The notes: a model not told the origin generated them from the sequence alone. Shown: positions 47,540-57,682, counted from the first letter of the stretch. The stretch: DNA of 64,000 bases from Breznakibacter xylanolyticus (GCF_003254275.1 NZ_QKZK01000002.1:1-64000); one strand, 5' to 3'. Numbers and translations are program-made.

Positions 47540-48271
47540 ATGTCCCCACACACCCTCATCATTCTGTTGGCATTCACGCCGAGCCTGATGGCACAAGAAG
47601 CCGTCACCCTCCTCAGTGAGGTAGATGCCAACCTCACCTCGGCCAACCGGGTAATGGAATCGAGCATGACCATTCATGGCAAACGCACCAGTCGCACCAT
47701 CACAGCCAAAACAATGGCCGTGGGCACCACCAAATCGTTCACCGAATACTTGTCGCCCGCTGCCGAAAAGGGCACCAAAATGCTCAAGCTCGACAAGCAA
47801 CTGTGGATTTACTCGCCCGCCACCGACCGTACGGTGCAACTATCGGGGCATTTGCTGCGCCAAAGCGTGATGGGCTCCGACCTCTCGTACGAGGAGATGA
47901 TGGACGACCGCAAACTTTCGGACATCTACACCCCCTTGGTCATCGGCCGCGACACCATCGACAACCGCCCTGTGGTGATTTTGCAGCTGACGGCCGTGGT
48001 GGATGACGTGGCCTATCCCTCACAAAAGATGTGGGTCGATGCCCAACGACATGTCCCACTGCGCCAGGAGTTTTTTGCCAAAAGCGGACAACTGCTTAAA
48101 CGCATGGATCTGAAAGAGGTGGTTCGCATCGACAGCCGATGGTTTCCATTGGTGATGATATACAAAGACATGCTTAAAGACGGCAAAGGAACCGAATTCC
48201 GCGTCACTACCATCCGGTTCAATCAAGAGATTCCCGACTATATATTTACCAAAGCGGCGCTGAAACGGTGA
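47540..48271 (+). CDS. LolA-like outer-membrane lipoprotein-sorting protein
   Basis: The 243-residue protein has a signal peptide ending in SLMAQ. The mature part matches the COG2834 LolA-like fold: LLSEVDANLTSANRVMESSM, KGTKMLKLDKQLWIYSPATD, the MGSDLSYEEMMDD motif, and YPSQKMWVDAQRHVPLRQEF. Such proteins carry hydrophobic cargo across the periplasm. It follows the two permease genes by 108 bases, so the cluster resembles a dedicated Lol-like route that could supply the barrel protein encoded at its head. The cargo is unknown. Confidence 0.88.
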   Translation: MSPHTLIILLAFTPSLMAQEAVTLLSEVDANLTSANRVMESSMTIHGKRTSRTITAKTMAVGTTKSFTEYLSPAAEKGTKMLKLDKQLWIYSPATDRTVQLSGHLLRQSVMGSDLSYEEMMDDRKLSDIYTPLVIGRDTIDNRPVVILQLTAVVDDVAYPSQKMWVDAQRHVPLRQEFFAKSGQLLKRMDLKEVVRIDSRWFPLVMIYKDMLKDGKGTEFRVTTIRFNQEIPDYIFTKAALKR

Positions 48272-48350
48272 CAAAAAATTTGCAACCCGAAACCCCGGGC
48301 GCCAAACCAAAAACATTTGTTTTGGGGGCGATTCTCCAGATAGCCGGATT

Positions 48351-49547
48351 TTAACAAGATGCCTGCCCATCTGCCAAACATCGCCCCAAACGTTCAATGC
48401 CCTGCTCAATCTCCCGATCGTTTGAACAGGTAAAGTTCAGGCGAAAAGTGTGGCTATCGCTTCGCCCATCGGTATAAAAGGGCACGCCGGGCACAAAGGC
48501 CACATTCTGGCTGATGGCACGATGAAACAACGCCATGCTGCTACCCCCGCAAGGCAATTGCGCCCAGATGAACATGCCGCCTTGTGGGGCTTTGAACTGC
48601 ACCCCATCAGGCAGATGACGCTGCATCATGGTCACCATTTTTTCGCACTGACGGGCATAGACCTCCCTAATGCGACGAATGTGTGCCCCGTGGTCATTAT
48701 CAGTAAGGTATTGCATCAGCACGCGCTGCGAAAATATATCGGTGTGCAGGTCGGCAGCCTGCTTAGCCACCACCAAACGATCCATCATGGCCTCGGGTGC
48801 CACCATCCACCCCAGTCGCAGCCCCGGCACGGTGGTCTTCGAAAACGATCCCAGCAAAACCGTCTGCCCGGGCAGATATTTGTAAAACGATGGCGGCAGC
48901 TCACCCTTGAAGGAGAGCTCACGATAGGGCGTGTCCTCCACAATCACCATGGAGCGTCCCTCGAGCTGCCCGGCCACCGCACGCACCGCCTCGTGACTGT
49001 AACAGATGCCCGACGGGTTTTGAAAGGCCGGAACGGTGTAAAATATTTTGGGACGATGCGCTTGCAGTTTTTCACTCAAAATGTGCAGGTCGATGCCATC
49101 ATCGGCTAAGGGCACCGGCACCCAACGAGCCCCGGCCACCGCCAGCGACTGAATGGCACCCAAATAGCCGGGCTCCTCAATCATCACCTCATCGCCTTTG
49201 TTGATAAGCACTTTGGCCAGCAAGTCGAGCCCCTGCTGCGACCCGTTGGTGATGAGCACCTGATGGGGATGAATGTCGAAGCCATCGTTGATGCGATACT
49301 GCTCACAAATCCACTCCCGCAATGGCAACAGCCCCTCGCTGTTGCTATACTGAAACATGGCAGCCCCATGCCGCCCAATGGCCACTTCAGTGGCTTTACG
49401 AAATGCTTCCACCGGAAACAAATCGGGGTTGGGCAAGCCACCCGCAAACGAGATCACCTCGGGTGTGATGGCCGTTTTTAAGATCTCCCGGATAAACGAC
49501 CGGGGCACGTTTTGAATGGTCTCGGAAAACAAGGATGAATAATTCAT
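48351..49547 (-). CDS. PLP-dependent aminotransferase, LysN/MocR-type without regulator domain
   Basis: The start at 49547 gives MNYSSLFSETIQNVPRSFIRE; an ATG 69 bases earlier is outside the homologous region. It is a class I aminotransferase: ISFAGGLPNPDLFPVEAF, FQYSNSEGLLPLREWI, the NPSGICY segment, and the cofactor lysine in LLGSFSKTTVPGLRLGW. The motifs match the 2-aminoadipate/aromatic transaminase group related to MocR regulators, but there is no winged-helix domain. It is a single gene. The amino-acid substrate cannot be decided. Confidence 0.87.
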   Translation of the reverse strand: MNYSSLFSETIQNVPRSFIREILKTAITPEVISFAGGLPNPDLFPVEAFRKATEVAIGRHGAAMFQYSNSEGLLPLREWICEQYRINDGFDIHPHQVLITNGSQQGLDLLAKVLINKGDEVMIEEPGYLGAIQSLAVAGARWVPVPLADDGIDLHILSEKLQAHRPKIFYTVPAFQNPSGICYSHEAVRAVAGQLEGRSMVIVEDTPYRELSFKGELPPSFYKYLPGQTVLLGSFSKTTVPGLRLGWMVAPEAMMDRLVVAKQAADLHTDIFSQRVLMQYLTDNDHGAHIRRIREVYARQCEKMVTMMQRHLPDGVQFKAPQGGMFIWAQLPCGGSSMALFHRAISQNVAFVPGVPFYTDGRSDSHTFRLNFTCSNDREIEQGIERLGRCLADGQASC

Positions 49548-49871
49548 AATATTGTGTGAATGATAATAAAAGTGTTCAAAATTTAATGTCAAAGTCATAG
49601 AGGGATGAAAGAGCACCCTTAATCGATGAGATAGATTTTTAGATGAATTCCCTCTGTCTCATCCATCAATCTGAAGTATATACATCTTCTTGCCATAAAC
49701 TGAATGCTACAATCTAAACCACTTTGATTTATATCTACTACATAACTCTTGTGAGTTATCTGCATTGTTATTTAAACGCATGGCGTAACACGATAACTCA
49801 GCGCCTTTCCTGGCATAGCCAAGCGACTGCGTTGATTAGCGCCTCAGCGTTTATTCTTAATCTTTAATAAC
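49548..49871. other. 324-bp non-coding region
   Basis: This gap lies between the aminotransferase start and the ilvB stop. It holds the aminotransferase upstream region. Nothing else could be recognised; no terminator with a good stem was found for ilvB. Confidence 0.4.
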
Positions 49872-51536
49872 CTATACTTCATAAACCCTCTTGCAGTCCA
49901 TCATGGCATTGATGCTATGTCCGGGCTGCATGATGGGCGACACCAGCTGATCGGCATCCACCTGCAAATGCAAAAAAGTGGGTTGAGGCAACATCCAATC
50001 GTAGCGGGTCAATGCCGCCACTCCATCGCCCATCGATGCCTCCATGGTGTGAATTCCAAATGCCTGGGCGATGGCCGAAAAACGTGTTGGCTGCACATAC
50101 TCAGAAGCCGCCAGTCGTTCGCCCCAAAACAACTGCTGCTGCTGGCGCACCATGCCCAGCCCCTCGTTGTTCATCAACACAATGGTAATGTCCAGATTCA
50201 GTTCAGCCAGCGTGGCCAGCTCCTGAATGTTCATCATCAGCGAGCCGTCGCCGGTAAAGCACACCACTTTGCGATGCGGATGGGCAATGGCAGCCCCAAT
50301 GGCAGCCGGCAATCCGAACCCCATGGTTCCCTGCCCGCCCGAGGTGAGCAGCGACCGGGGCGACGAAAGGGGATAATACTGCGCCACCCACATCTGGTGT
50401 TGCCCCACGTCGGTGGTCACAATGGCATCGGCAGGCATCAGCTCCGCAAAGGCACGCAACCACCCCCCGGCAACATCGTCGGGTTCAATAGTCGAAACGC
50501 GAGCCATCATCGGCTTGGCAACCGCAGGAGGCAATAACGAAGCCCAGGCGGTGAGCCATAGTCCCAGATCGGCACAAATGGCCAAATGAGCAGGCTTAAT
50601 GCGATTGAGCTGTACAGGATGAATATCCACATGAACAATTTTCGCATCGGGACAAAAGGCCTGCACGTTGCCCGTCAGCCGGTCGTCGAAGCGAATGCCC
50701 AGGGCAATCACCAAATCGGCTGTATTGAGGGCGTCGTTGGCACTTGCCAAACCGTGCATGCCCGCCATGCCCAGATTCAACGGATGGCCATCGGGCATGG
50801 CGCCCTTCCCGTGTAGCGTGGTCAACACCGGGATGCGGTAATGTACGGCAATCTGCTGCAAAACATCGGCCACATTGGCAATGATGATGCCATTGCCGGC
50901 AATGATCACCGGCCGGCGCGAACGCGTAAGCATCTCCTGCACCCTGGCGATGGATGAGAAATCTGTCAACCCGTCCATCGCAGGTTGTGGCGCGCGCCAA
51001 TGACCTGTGAAGGGAGCCAGCTGAACATCCTTAGGAATGTCAATCCACACCGGGCCGGGACGTCCCTCTGTGGCCAAACGGAAGGCATCGTGGATGATTT
51101 GAGGCAAGTCGTTCACATCGGTCACCAATATGCTGCGTTTGGTGATAGTACGACTCATGCCCACCACATCCACCTCCTGAAAGGCGGCAGTGCCCATGAG
51201 CGTTAGTGGCACCTGCCCGGTGATGACAATCAGCGGTACCGAATCGGAGTAAGCATCCGAAATGGCCGTGAGCAGGTTCACCGCCCCCGGCCCCGATGTG
51301 GCCATGCAAACGGCCGGTTTGCCGGTTGACCGCGCCATGCCTTGTGCCATAAAACCGGCCCCCTGTTCGTGACGCGCCAACACGTGACGAATGCCACTGG
51401 TGTGCATCGCGTCGTAAATAGGCAGGATGCTCCCTCCGGGGATGCCAAAGATGGTGTCGATGCCCTGCTGTTTCAACAACTCCATCAACAATTGCGCCCC
51501 GGTAATGGGTTGCGAAGTGGGTGAATGTGTTTTCAT
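49872..51536 (-). CDS. ilvB: Acetolactate synthase large (catalytic) subunit
   Basis: The 554-residue ThDP enzyme catalyses the first common step of valine, leucine and isoleucine synthesis. Motifs include GIPGGSILPIYDAM, the catalytic glutamate in HEQGAGFMAQGMAR, GPGAVNLLTAI, and the ThDP-magnesium site GDGSLMMNIQELATL ... MNNEGLGMV. There is no small subunit or other ilv/leu gene next to it, which is unusual. A leader of about 340 bases lies upstream and carries two attenuators. Confidence 0.93.
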   Translation of the reverse strand: MKTHSPTSQPITGAQLLMELLKQQGIDTIFGIPGGSILPIYDAMHTSGIRHVLARHEQGAGFMAQGMARSTGKPAVCMATSGPGAVNLLTAISDAYSDSVPLIVITGQVPLTLMGTAAFQEVDVVGMSRTITKRSILVTDVNDLPQIIHDAFRLATEGRPGPVWIDIPKDVQLAPFTGHWRAPQPAMDGLTDFSSIARVQEMLTRSRRPVIIAGNGIIIANVADVLQQIAVHYRIPVLTTLHGKGAMPDGHPLNLGMAGMHGLASANDALNTADLVIALGIRFDDRLTGNVQAFCPDAKIVHVDIHPVQLNRIKPAHLAICADLGLWLTAWASLLPPAVAKPMMARVSTIEPDDVAGGWLRAFAELMPADAIVTTDVGQHQMWVAQYYPLSSPRSLLTSGGQGTMGFGLPAAIGAAIAHPHRKVVCFTGDGSLMMNIQELATLAELNLDITIVLMNNEGLGMVRQQQQLFWGERLAASEYVQPTRFSAIAQAFGIHTMEASMGDGVAALTRYDWMLPQPTFLHLQVDADQLVSPIMQPGHSINAMMDCKRVYEV

Positions 51537-51567
51537 ACAGTTATGATTTAATTTGAGTTGTTAGCAT

Positions 51568-51604
51568 AAAAAAAGCCCCTGCGAAAATGAGTCTCCGCAG
51601 GGGC
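51568..51604 (-). terminator. Attenuator terminator 1 (proximal to ilvB)
   Basis: On the minus strand GCCCCTGCG (51604-51596) pairs with CGCAGGGGC (51583-51575) and is followed by T7. The 5' arm with its flank (CCCTGCGGAG, 51602-51593) can pair instead with CTCCGCAGGG at the end of leader peptide 1 (51644-51635), 10 bp without mismatch, which would break the terminator. Confidence 0.88.
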
Positions 51605-51630
51605 CTGATATGATTCAGTTCAGACAATAG

Positions 51631-51702
51631 CTATCCCTGCGGAGGTTGGCAGACCACCACGACCACGACAGATAGAACGATTGTTGACAAATGGATATTC
51701 AT
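51631..51702 (-). CDS. ilvB leader peptide 1
   Basis: A 23-codon frame starts ATG at 51702 and stops TAG at 51631. It reads MNIHLSTIVLS, then six valines in a row, then CQPPQG. It lies just upstream of terminator 1, and its last codons contain the strand that can pair with the terminator. The Ile, Leu and Val codons fit ribosome stalling when branched-chain aminoacyl-tRNA is low. Confidence 0.85.
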   Translation of the reverse strand: MNIHLSTIVLSVVVVVVCQPPQG

Positions 51703-51726
51703 ATTTTGTTTTTTGGATGTAGAAAT

Positions 51727-51756
51727 AAAAAAACCCCGCCGAAACATCCGGCAGGG
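51727..51756 (-). terminator. Attenuator terminator 2 (distal to ilvB)
   Basis: On the minus strand CCCTGCCG (51756-51749) pairs with CGGCGGGG (51741-51734), including one G-T pair, followed by T7. Its 5' arm region GCCGGATG (51752-51745) can pair instead with CATCCGGC inside leader peptide 2 (51801-51794), 8 bp without mismatch. Confidence 0.85.
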
Positions 51757-51779
51757 TTATGATATTGTTGACATCAACA

Positions 51780-51857
51780 TCACGCCACAATCCGCCGGAT
51801 GATTCTCAGAGAGACCACCACGACCACGACTGAAAGCAGGTTGTTGAAAAAATGCAT
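51780..51857 (-). CDS. ilvB leader peptide 2
   Basis: A 25-codon frame starts ATG at 51857 (or two codons earlier at 51863) and stops TGA at 51780. It reads MHFFNNLLS, then six valines, then SLRIIRRIVA. A 19-base stretch around the valine codons (GTCGTGGTCGTGGTGGTCT) is identical in leader peptide 1, so the two units probably arose by duplication. It lies between the promoter and terminator 2. Confidence 0.85.
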   Translation of the reverse strand: MHFFNNLLSVVVVVVSLRIIRRIVA

Positions 51858-51882
51858 TGTCATTCATTTGAAACGTTGATGG

Positions 51883-51914
51883 CAAAAATAGGCATCGCCC
51901 ATAAAAGAAACAAA
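51883..51914 (-). promoter_or_regulatory. Promoter of the ilvB leader
   Basis: On the minus strand TTTG (51914-51911) and TATTTTTG (51890-51883) are spaced by 20 bases, a near-perfect fit to the -33/-7 consensus. The start of transcription would be about 51876, giving a leader of about 340 bases that contains both attenuators. Confidence 0.65.
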
Positions 51915-51997
51915 TAATTGATGTTAAAATTATTCCATCAGCCTGTTAAGCATCGTATATTGCGCATCAATCATTTCCCTGCTCGCTGAAATTTGCT

Positions 51998-52005
51998 TAG
52001 TTTTG
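51998..52005 (+). promoter_or_regulatory. -7 box of the ABC-F gene promoter
   Basis: TAGTTTTG fits TAnnTTTG and lies 83 bases before the ATG at 52089. No good -33 element is visible. Confidence 0.35.
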
Positions 52006-52070
52006 CAGACGTTAAAACATGCCCGCATACAGGGCTAAGATTGAAGCAATATCGCATCGAACATCCATAA

Positions 52071-53708
<1,638 letters not shown>

Positions 53709-53733
53709 TGCTCCACGCTTTGGATCTACATAT

Positions 53734-53771
53734 AAAAAATCCCTGCCACTTTATTCGGCGGGGATTTTTTT
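53734..53771 (+). terminator. Rho-independent terminator of the ABC-F gene
   Basis: AATCCCTGCC (53738-53747) pairs with GGCGGGGATT (53757-53766) around a 9-base loop, followed by T-run and preceded by A-run. It may also serve the convergent gene. Confidence 0.85.
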
Positions 53772-53801
53772 ATGTTATTCATTTCGTCTATCGTCATCTT
53801 A

Positions 53802-54506
53802 TCATTGATCCAATGCCAAAACATCCTTAAGGGCTTCAACAATCCCGGCATAGACATCTTCGGCACCAGCATGTTTTTGATTCAACTCGAACTCAATGCC
53901 GGCATATTGCGCATCGCCATACACCTTGCGATGAAAAGCCACATGCCCGTCGGGTTTGCCCAGATAAGGGTAATTGAAACGCACCCGCAAATGTGGCAAA
54001 CGGGCATTCAAGGCTGTTTTCCATTGGGCTGCAAAAGTTTTTTCCCACGGACGTCCGGGATGATAAAGAATGCCAATGTCAGTTTGACGCTCCACCCCGT
54101 TGAGCAGCGGCGTAAAACTGTGCACCGACAGATGCAACACCCGATGCCCCTTCTCCAAGCTGACTTTTAAGGCATCAATGAACGCACGTCGATAAGGAAA
54201 ATAATACTGCGCCAGAATGCGTTGCTTCTCATCAACCGGCAATGGCTTAGTCCACTCCGATAACAAGGTGCGTCGGTGCAGCGAACGGTTCAAATCGACC
54301 AACAGACGACAGGTCTCATTTGAGATGGAAAAGGCCGGATGGAATTCTGACTTGATTAATGCAAACAATGGCAATGCACCTCTGTCGTAGCCCCGATGGG
54401 TTTCGAGAACATCCATTGAGGCTACAAACAAGTGTTTGTAGCAATCAGGAATGATGTTACCACCATGTTCGCAGGATAAAAAAAGTTGAATGATTTTTTC
54501 AGGCAC
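53802..54506 (-). CDS. N-formylglutamate amidohydrolase-like protein
   Basis: The 234-residue protein matches the FGase family: LSCEHGGNIIPDCYK at the start, ETHRGYDRGA, RLLVDLNRS, HLSVHSFTPLLNG and ETDIG-like QTDIGILYHPGR. The family hydrolyses N-formyl-L-glutamate in some histidine pathways, but there are no hut genes here. It lies 71 bases downstream of a RimK-like gene in the same direction, a pairing seen in other bacteria, which suggests a role in making or trimming an amide-linked metabolite. Confidence 0.87.
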   Translation of the reverse strand: MPEKIIQLFLSCEHGGNIIPDCYKHLFVASMDVLETHRGYDRGALPLFALIKSEFHPAFSISNETCRLLVDLNRSLHRRTLLSEWTKPLPVDEKQRILAQYYFPYRRAFIDALKVSLEKGHRVLHLSVHSFTPLLNGVERQTDIGILYHPGRPWEKTFAAQWKTALNARLPHLRVRFNYPYLGKPDGHVAFHRKVYGDAQYAGIEFELNQKHAGAEDVYAGIVEALKDVLALDQ

Positions 54507-54577
54507 AATTCCTCAATTAAAAAAGAACAACAAAACATCGCATCAAAAACACGTGTCTATGAATCATCAACGCAATG

Positions 54578-56215
54578 TCAATGCTTTATCATTCCCAGCA
54601 AATATTGCAACACCTTGCCGTAGAGCTGATCGCGCATCAACACATCTTCGATACCGGCGTCAATATTGGGGTTATCATTGATTTCAATCACCACAGCCCT
54701 GCCGTTGACGTCTTTCAGATCCACGCCGTACAAACCATTCCCAATGAGACGAGTGGCCTTCAAGGATGTTTCAATGATATGACGGGGTACCTGATTGATC
54801 GGTAGATTCTCGAAATTGCCGCTGATGTCGCGGGTGTGAGGACTGTCCCAATTATAAATTTGCCAGTGATCCTTAGCCATGTAGTATTTGCAGGCAAACA
54901 CCACCTCGTTATTGACGATGCCAATGCGCCAGTCGAAAGCCGTGGGCAGAAACTCCTGAGCCAAAATCAAATCCGACTCCCTGAGCATCTTTTTCATCTG
55001 GCGCTGCAACTCCTCCTCGTTGTTGACTTTCACCACCCCCTTTGAAAAGCTGGAATCGGGAAGTTTGAGCACGCACGGAAACCCCAGGCGCACCTCAGGC
55101 GATTTGTCCTTTTCGCTTGAAATGATGACTGTTTTGGGCGTTGGAATTTTTGAAGATTGCAACAATTCGGCCAAAAATACCTTATTGGCACATTTAAGGA
55201 TGGCTTCGGGGCTGTCAACCACAGCCAATCCCTCGCTTTGTGCCCGGCGTGCCATGCGATAAGTGTGGTGATTCACCGAAGTGGTTTCGCGAATTAACAA
55301 AGCATCAAACTCACCGATGCGGCTGAAATCGTCTTTGGTAATGAATTCAACATAACACCCCATTTTCTTGGCCACCTCTTCAAATTTCATCAACGCTTTT
55401 TTGTTGGATGGAGGGGCAACCTCACGGGGATCCACCAATATTGCCAAATCGTAAAGGTAACGCTCCTCTTTACCCTTTTCGTAACGCGACTGACCAAAAT
55501 AATCGGCAGCATAGCGATTGACCGATTCGAGATGGCTCTCGGGAATATCTTTGAATGCGATGGTTCGAACCGAATCGACCTCCCATCCCGTTTCTTTACA
55601 CACGAATTTGGCACGTAAAAATGGAGCAGGAAACAAGCGATGCAGCTCCTTTGCCAAGCGACCATGTTGCTTGGCCATGTTCCGCCCGAAATAAATACTC
55701 AACTCAAACTCTTGTGAACGAATATGTTTAAGACTCTTTTGAATCAACTCATCCAACTCATCAGAAACAATGCGGACGATGGTTTGCGTCTTCAAATCGA
55801 GAATGTTCTTCACCGAAGGCACCACCTTGTGACCACGTGCTTCGGCTAACAACGACACATAATAACCCCGTTTCTGATAGGAATAATCGTTACATAAATT
55901 AAAGACACGCAACCCTTTGCGATGGATATACGAACTATCTTCGAGGTATTTTTTGGGTGAAATGACTTCAATGCCCGGCGTGTTAAACGACCATTTGGAG
56001 GGCTGATTCATCACAATCACCTTTTTTAATGCCCGGCGATGATGCTTAACATTAAACACATCGGCAACAGGCATCTCGGGATCATTGACAAATCCGGGAC
56101 AATAAGCAACAAAGCCGGTCTCAATTTGCTCAACAGAGACCAACTGGTCTTCGGGCTCTTCGGGTTGACAGGATGCGATGTCTTGTTCTGTGGATGGAAT
56201 GTCGTGGACAAACAT
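54578..56215 (-). CDS. RimK-like ATP-grasp ligase with RLAN-type N-terminal domain
   Basis: The 545-residue protein has an N-terminal region with NQPSKWSFNTPGIEVISPKKYL and RVFNLCNDYSYQKRGYYVSLLAE, typical of the RimK-like ATP-grasp N-terminal (RLAN) domain, then an ATP-grasp ligase domain (PCVLKLPDSSFSKGVVKV, AQEFLPTAFDWRIGI, AVVIEINDNPNIDAGIED). It should form an amide bond using ATP. The first 60 or so residues are a low-similarity extension, so the start could be downstream. Encoded with the FGase-like gene. Confidence 0.87.
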   Translation of the reverse strand: MFVHDIPSTEQDIASCQPEEPEDQLVSVEQIETGFVAYCPGFVNDPEMPVADVFNVKHHRRALKKVIVMNQPSKWSFNTPGIEVISPKKYLEDSSYIHRKGLRVFNLCNDYSYQKRGYYVSLLAEARGHKVVPSVKNILDLKTQTIVRIVSDELDELIQKSLKHIRSQEFELSIYFGRNMAKQHGRLAKELHRLFPAPFLRAKFVCKETGWEVDSVRTIAFKDIPESHLESVNRYAADYFGQSRYEKGKEERYLYDLAILVDPREVAPPSNKKALMKFEEVAKKMGCYVEFITKDDFSRIGEFDALLIRETTSVNHHTYRMARRAQSEGLAVVDSPEAILKCANKVFLAELLQSSKIPTPKTVIISSEKDKSPEVRLGFPCVLKLPDSSFSKGVVKVNNEEELQRQMKKMLRESDLILAQEFLPTAFDWRIGIVNNEVVFACKYYMAKDHWQIYNWDSPHTRDISGNFENLPINQVPRHIIETSLKATRLIGNGLYGVDLKDVNGRAVVIEINDNPNIDAGIEDVLMRDQLYGKVLQYLLGMIKH

Positions 56216-56388
56216 GAGGTTGTGTAGGAAGGATTTTTGATGTTATTAGATGATAATCACGCACATTCGCCTCGCTATCATGCAAAGGCGTTGGTACTTA
56301 ACAGCCATATAAAAGAACCACTTTTTTCAATCAAATGTAAGATGGCACCTCATTATTTTGAGAAAATCCCCCATTTTTTTTCACTGCC

Positions 56389-57060
56389 TCATTGTTCAAG
56401 TAAGGCCACCAAAGCATCGCGGTTCACAATCTGAATGTTACGTGCGGAAGCATGAATGAGACCCTCGTTGTGCATCTCGCGAATGGTGCGCGCCAGCGAT
56501 GGACGCGCCACGCCAAACATTTCGGCCAACTCCTCCTGACTGTTGGGCACCACCACCTCGATGGCCTTGCCTCCGCTCAAATTAAGAAGGTAATGCGCCA
56601 CCTTTCCCCGGAGGCTTCGAAACGAGAGAAACCGAAGCTTATCGGACAAAAATTGCGCACGATTGCTCACCACATTGAGGTAATTACTCAGAAACACCAT
56701 ACTCAGCTGTAAAAGTTGCAACACCGAATCCTTGGGCAACACCAACAAAACCACTTCATTATTGGCCACAATATTCACAGGATATCGGTTCTCACGCCCA
56801 AAGAGGAAGGCCAAGGCCAAGGGACGCGGCGCTTCAATATCCTCAATCTTGATGGACTTACCCGAAAAATCGACCATTTCACCCTTTACGCTACCACTGA
56901 TGACGATGTGCAAATGCAGGCACTCGTCGCCCCCAAAGGCCACGATATCGTCGCGCTGATAACGCTTCACCTGATAATGTACTTTTTCGAGAACTTCAAT
57001 CACCTGCAGTGGTCGCATTCCTCTGAACAATGGGCACATGGCCAAAATATCTTCCATCAT
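56389..57060 (-). CDS. Crp/Fnr-family regulator, HcpR-like
   Basis: The start at 57060 (MMEDILAMCPLFRGM) fits family length; an open frame to 57165 runs through the operator and is unlikely. The protein has a cyclic-nucleotide-type beta-roll, a long dimer helix (LSMVFLSNYLNVVSNRAQFL) and a C-terminal helix-turn-helix (SQEELAEMFGVARPSLARTI). It lacks the cysteine cluster of FNR. It is read divergently from the cupin-ferredoxin-hcp genes, as in the HcpR regulators of NO or nitrite response, and two palindromic operators lie by those promoters. Confidence 0.88.
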   Translation of the reverse strand: MMEDILAMCPLFRGMRPLQVIEVLEKVHYQVKRYQRDDIVAFGGDECLHLHIVISGSVKGEMVDFSGKSIKIEDIEAPRPLALAFLFGRENRYPVNIVANNEVVLLVLPKDSVLQLLQLSMVFLSNYLNVVSNRAQFLSDKLRFLSFRSLRGKVAHYLLNLSGGKAIEVVVPNSQEELAEMFGVARPSLARTIREMHNEGLIHASARNIQIVNRDALVALLEQ

Positions 57061-57080
57061 CGATCCTGTATTTCGTAAAT

Positions 57081-57096
57081 TGTAACATGGGTTACA
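57081..57096 (+). promoter_or_regulatory. Operator 1 of the Crp/Fnr regulator and cupin promoter
   Basis: TGTAACATGGGTTACA is a TGTAAC-N4-GTTACA palindrome and is extended by T and A on the two sides (57080-57097). The likely -7 box of the cupin gene is CATCTTTG at 57118-57125, which places the operator centre about 43 bases before the start site, the class II activator position. Confidence 0.75.
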
Positions 57097-57201
57097 AAAA
57101 AAAGACCCCATCCTCCGCATCTTTGCAGTATAAAAGAACTGAAAATCTTTTATGGCGCAAAACAACGCAATTCAAAATAAATAACCAAAAAAGAGAGTCA
57201 T

Positions 57202-57534
57202 ATGTTTTCACCCGTATTTCAACATTCAACCGCATACCCGCTCAAAGGGAGCGTGAGCTATGCCGATGGCGCCATCGTGAGCAAAATCGTTACCAAGAAC
57301 GACGCCGGTAACCTCACCCTGTTTGCATTTGACAAAGCACAAGGACTGAGCCGCCACTCGGCTCCTTTCGATGCCATTGTGCAGGTACTTGAGGGAACCG
57401 CCAAAATTGTCATCGACGACAAAGAGCACATCCTCAATGAAGGAGAACTGATCATCATGCCCGCCAACATCCCTCACTCAGTTGATGCGGTGGAGCGATT
57501 TAAAATGATGCTGATTATGATTAAAGGAAAGTGA
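57202..57534 (+). CDS. Cupin-domain protein
   Basis: The 110-residue protein is a single cupin barrel: GLSRHSAPFDAIVQVLEG holds the first metal motif and GELIIMPANIPHSVDA the second. Such proteins often sit next to hcp genes in anaerobes. It probably binds a metal; the substrate is unknown. It is read divergently from the Crp/Fnr gene and has its own operator-promoter. Confidence 0.87.
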   Translation: MFSPVFQHSTAYPLKGSVSYADGAIVSKIVTKNDAGNLTLFAFDKAQGLSRHSAPFDAIVQVLEGTAKIVIDDKEHILNEGELIIMPANIPHSVDAVERFKMMLIMIKGK

Positions 57535-57600
57535 AAAAGTGCAAGAGTACAAAAGTGCAGAAGTGAAAAAGTACAAAAGTGCAGAAGTGAAAAAGTGCAA
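57530..57600 (+). repeat. AAGTRCA-type repeat array, copy D
   Basis: The array begins at the cupin stop codon and contains two and a half units of a 24-base motif (AGTGAAAAAGTACAAAAGTG then CAGA), itself built from AAGTRCA words. It is the longest of the five copies in the window. Confidence 0.7.
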
Positions 57601-57666
57601 CACTCCTAAATCAACAGAAATCAAAATCTTAAATCCACTTGAACACCCTCCAGAAAAAAAGGCATT

Positions 57667-57682
57667 TGTAACATTGGTTACA
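57667..57682 (+). promoter_or_regulatory. Operator 2 upstream of the ferredoxin-hcp genes
   Basis: TGTAACATTGGTTACA differs from operator 1 at one central base. A TATTTTCG -7-like box lies at 57704-57711, so the operator centre is again about 43 bases before the predicted start site. Confidence 0.75.

Noticed and set aside
49765-49860. Possible dispersed repeat or gene remnant before the ilvB 3' end
   Set aside because: It looked familiar as an intergenic type of sequence, but no second copy is in the window and no coding sense was found.
57530-57600. Repeat array considered as a CRISPR
   Set aside because: Units are tandem without unique spacers, and there are no cas genes.
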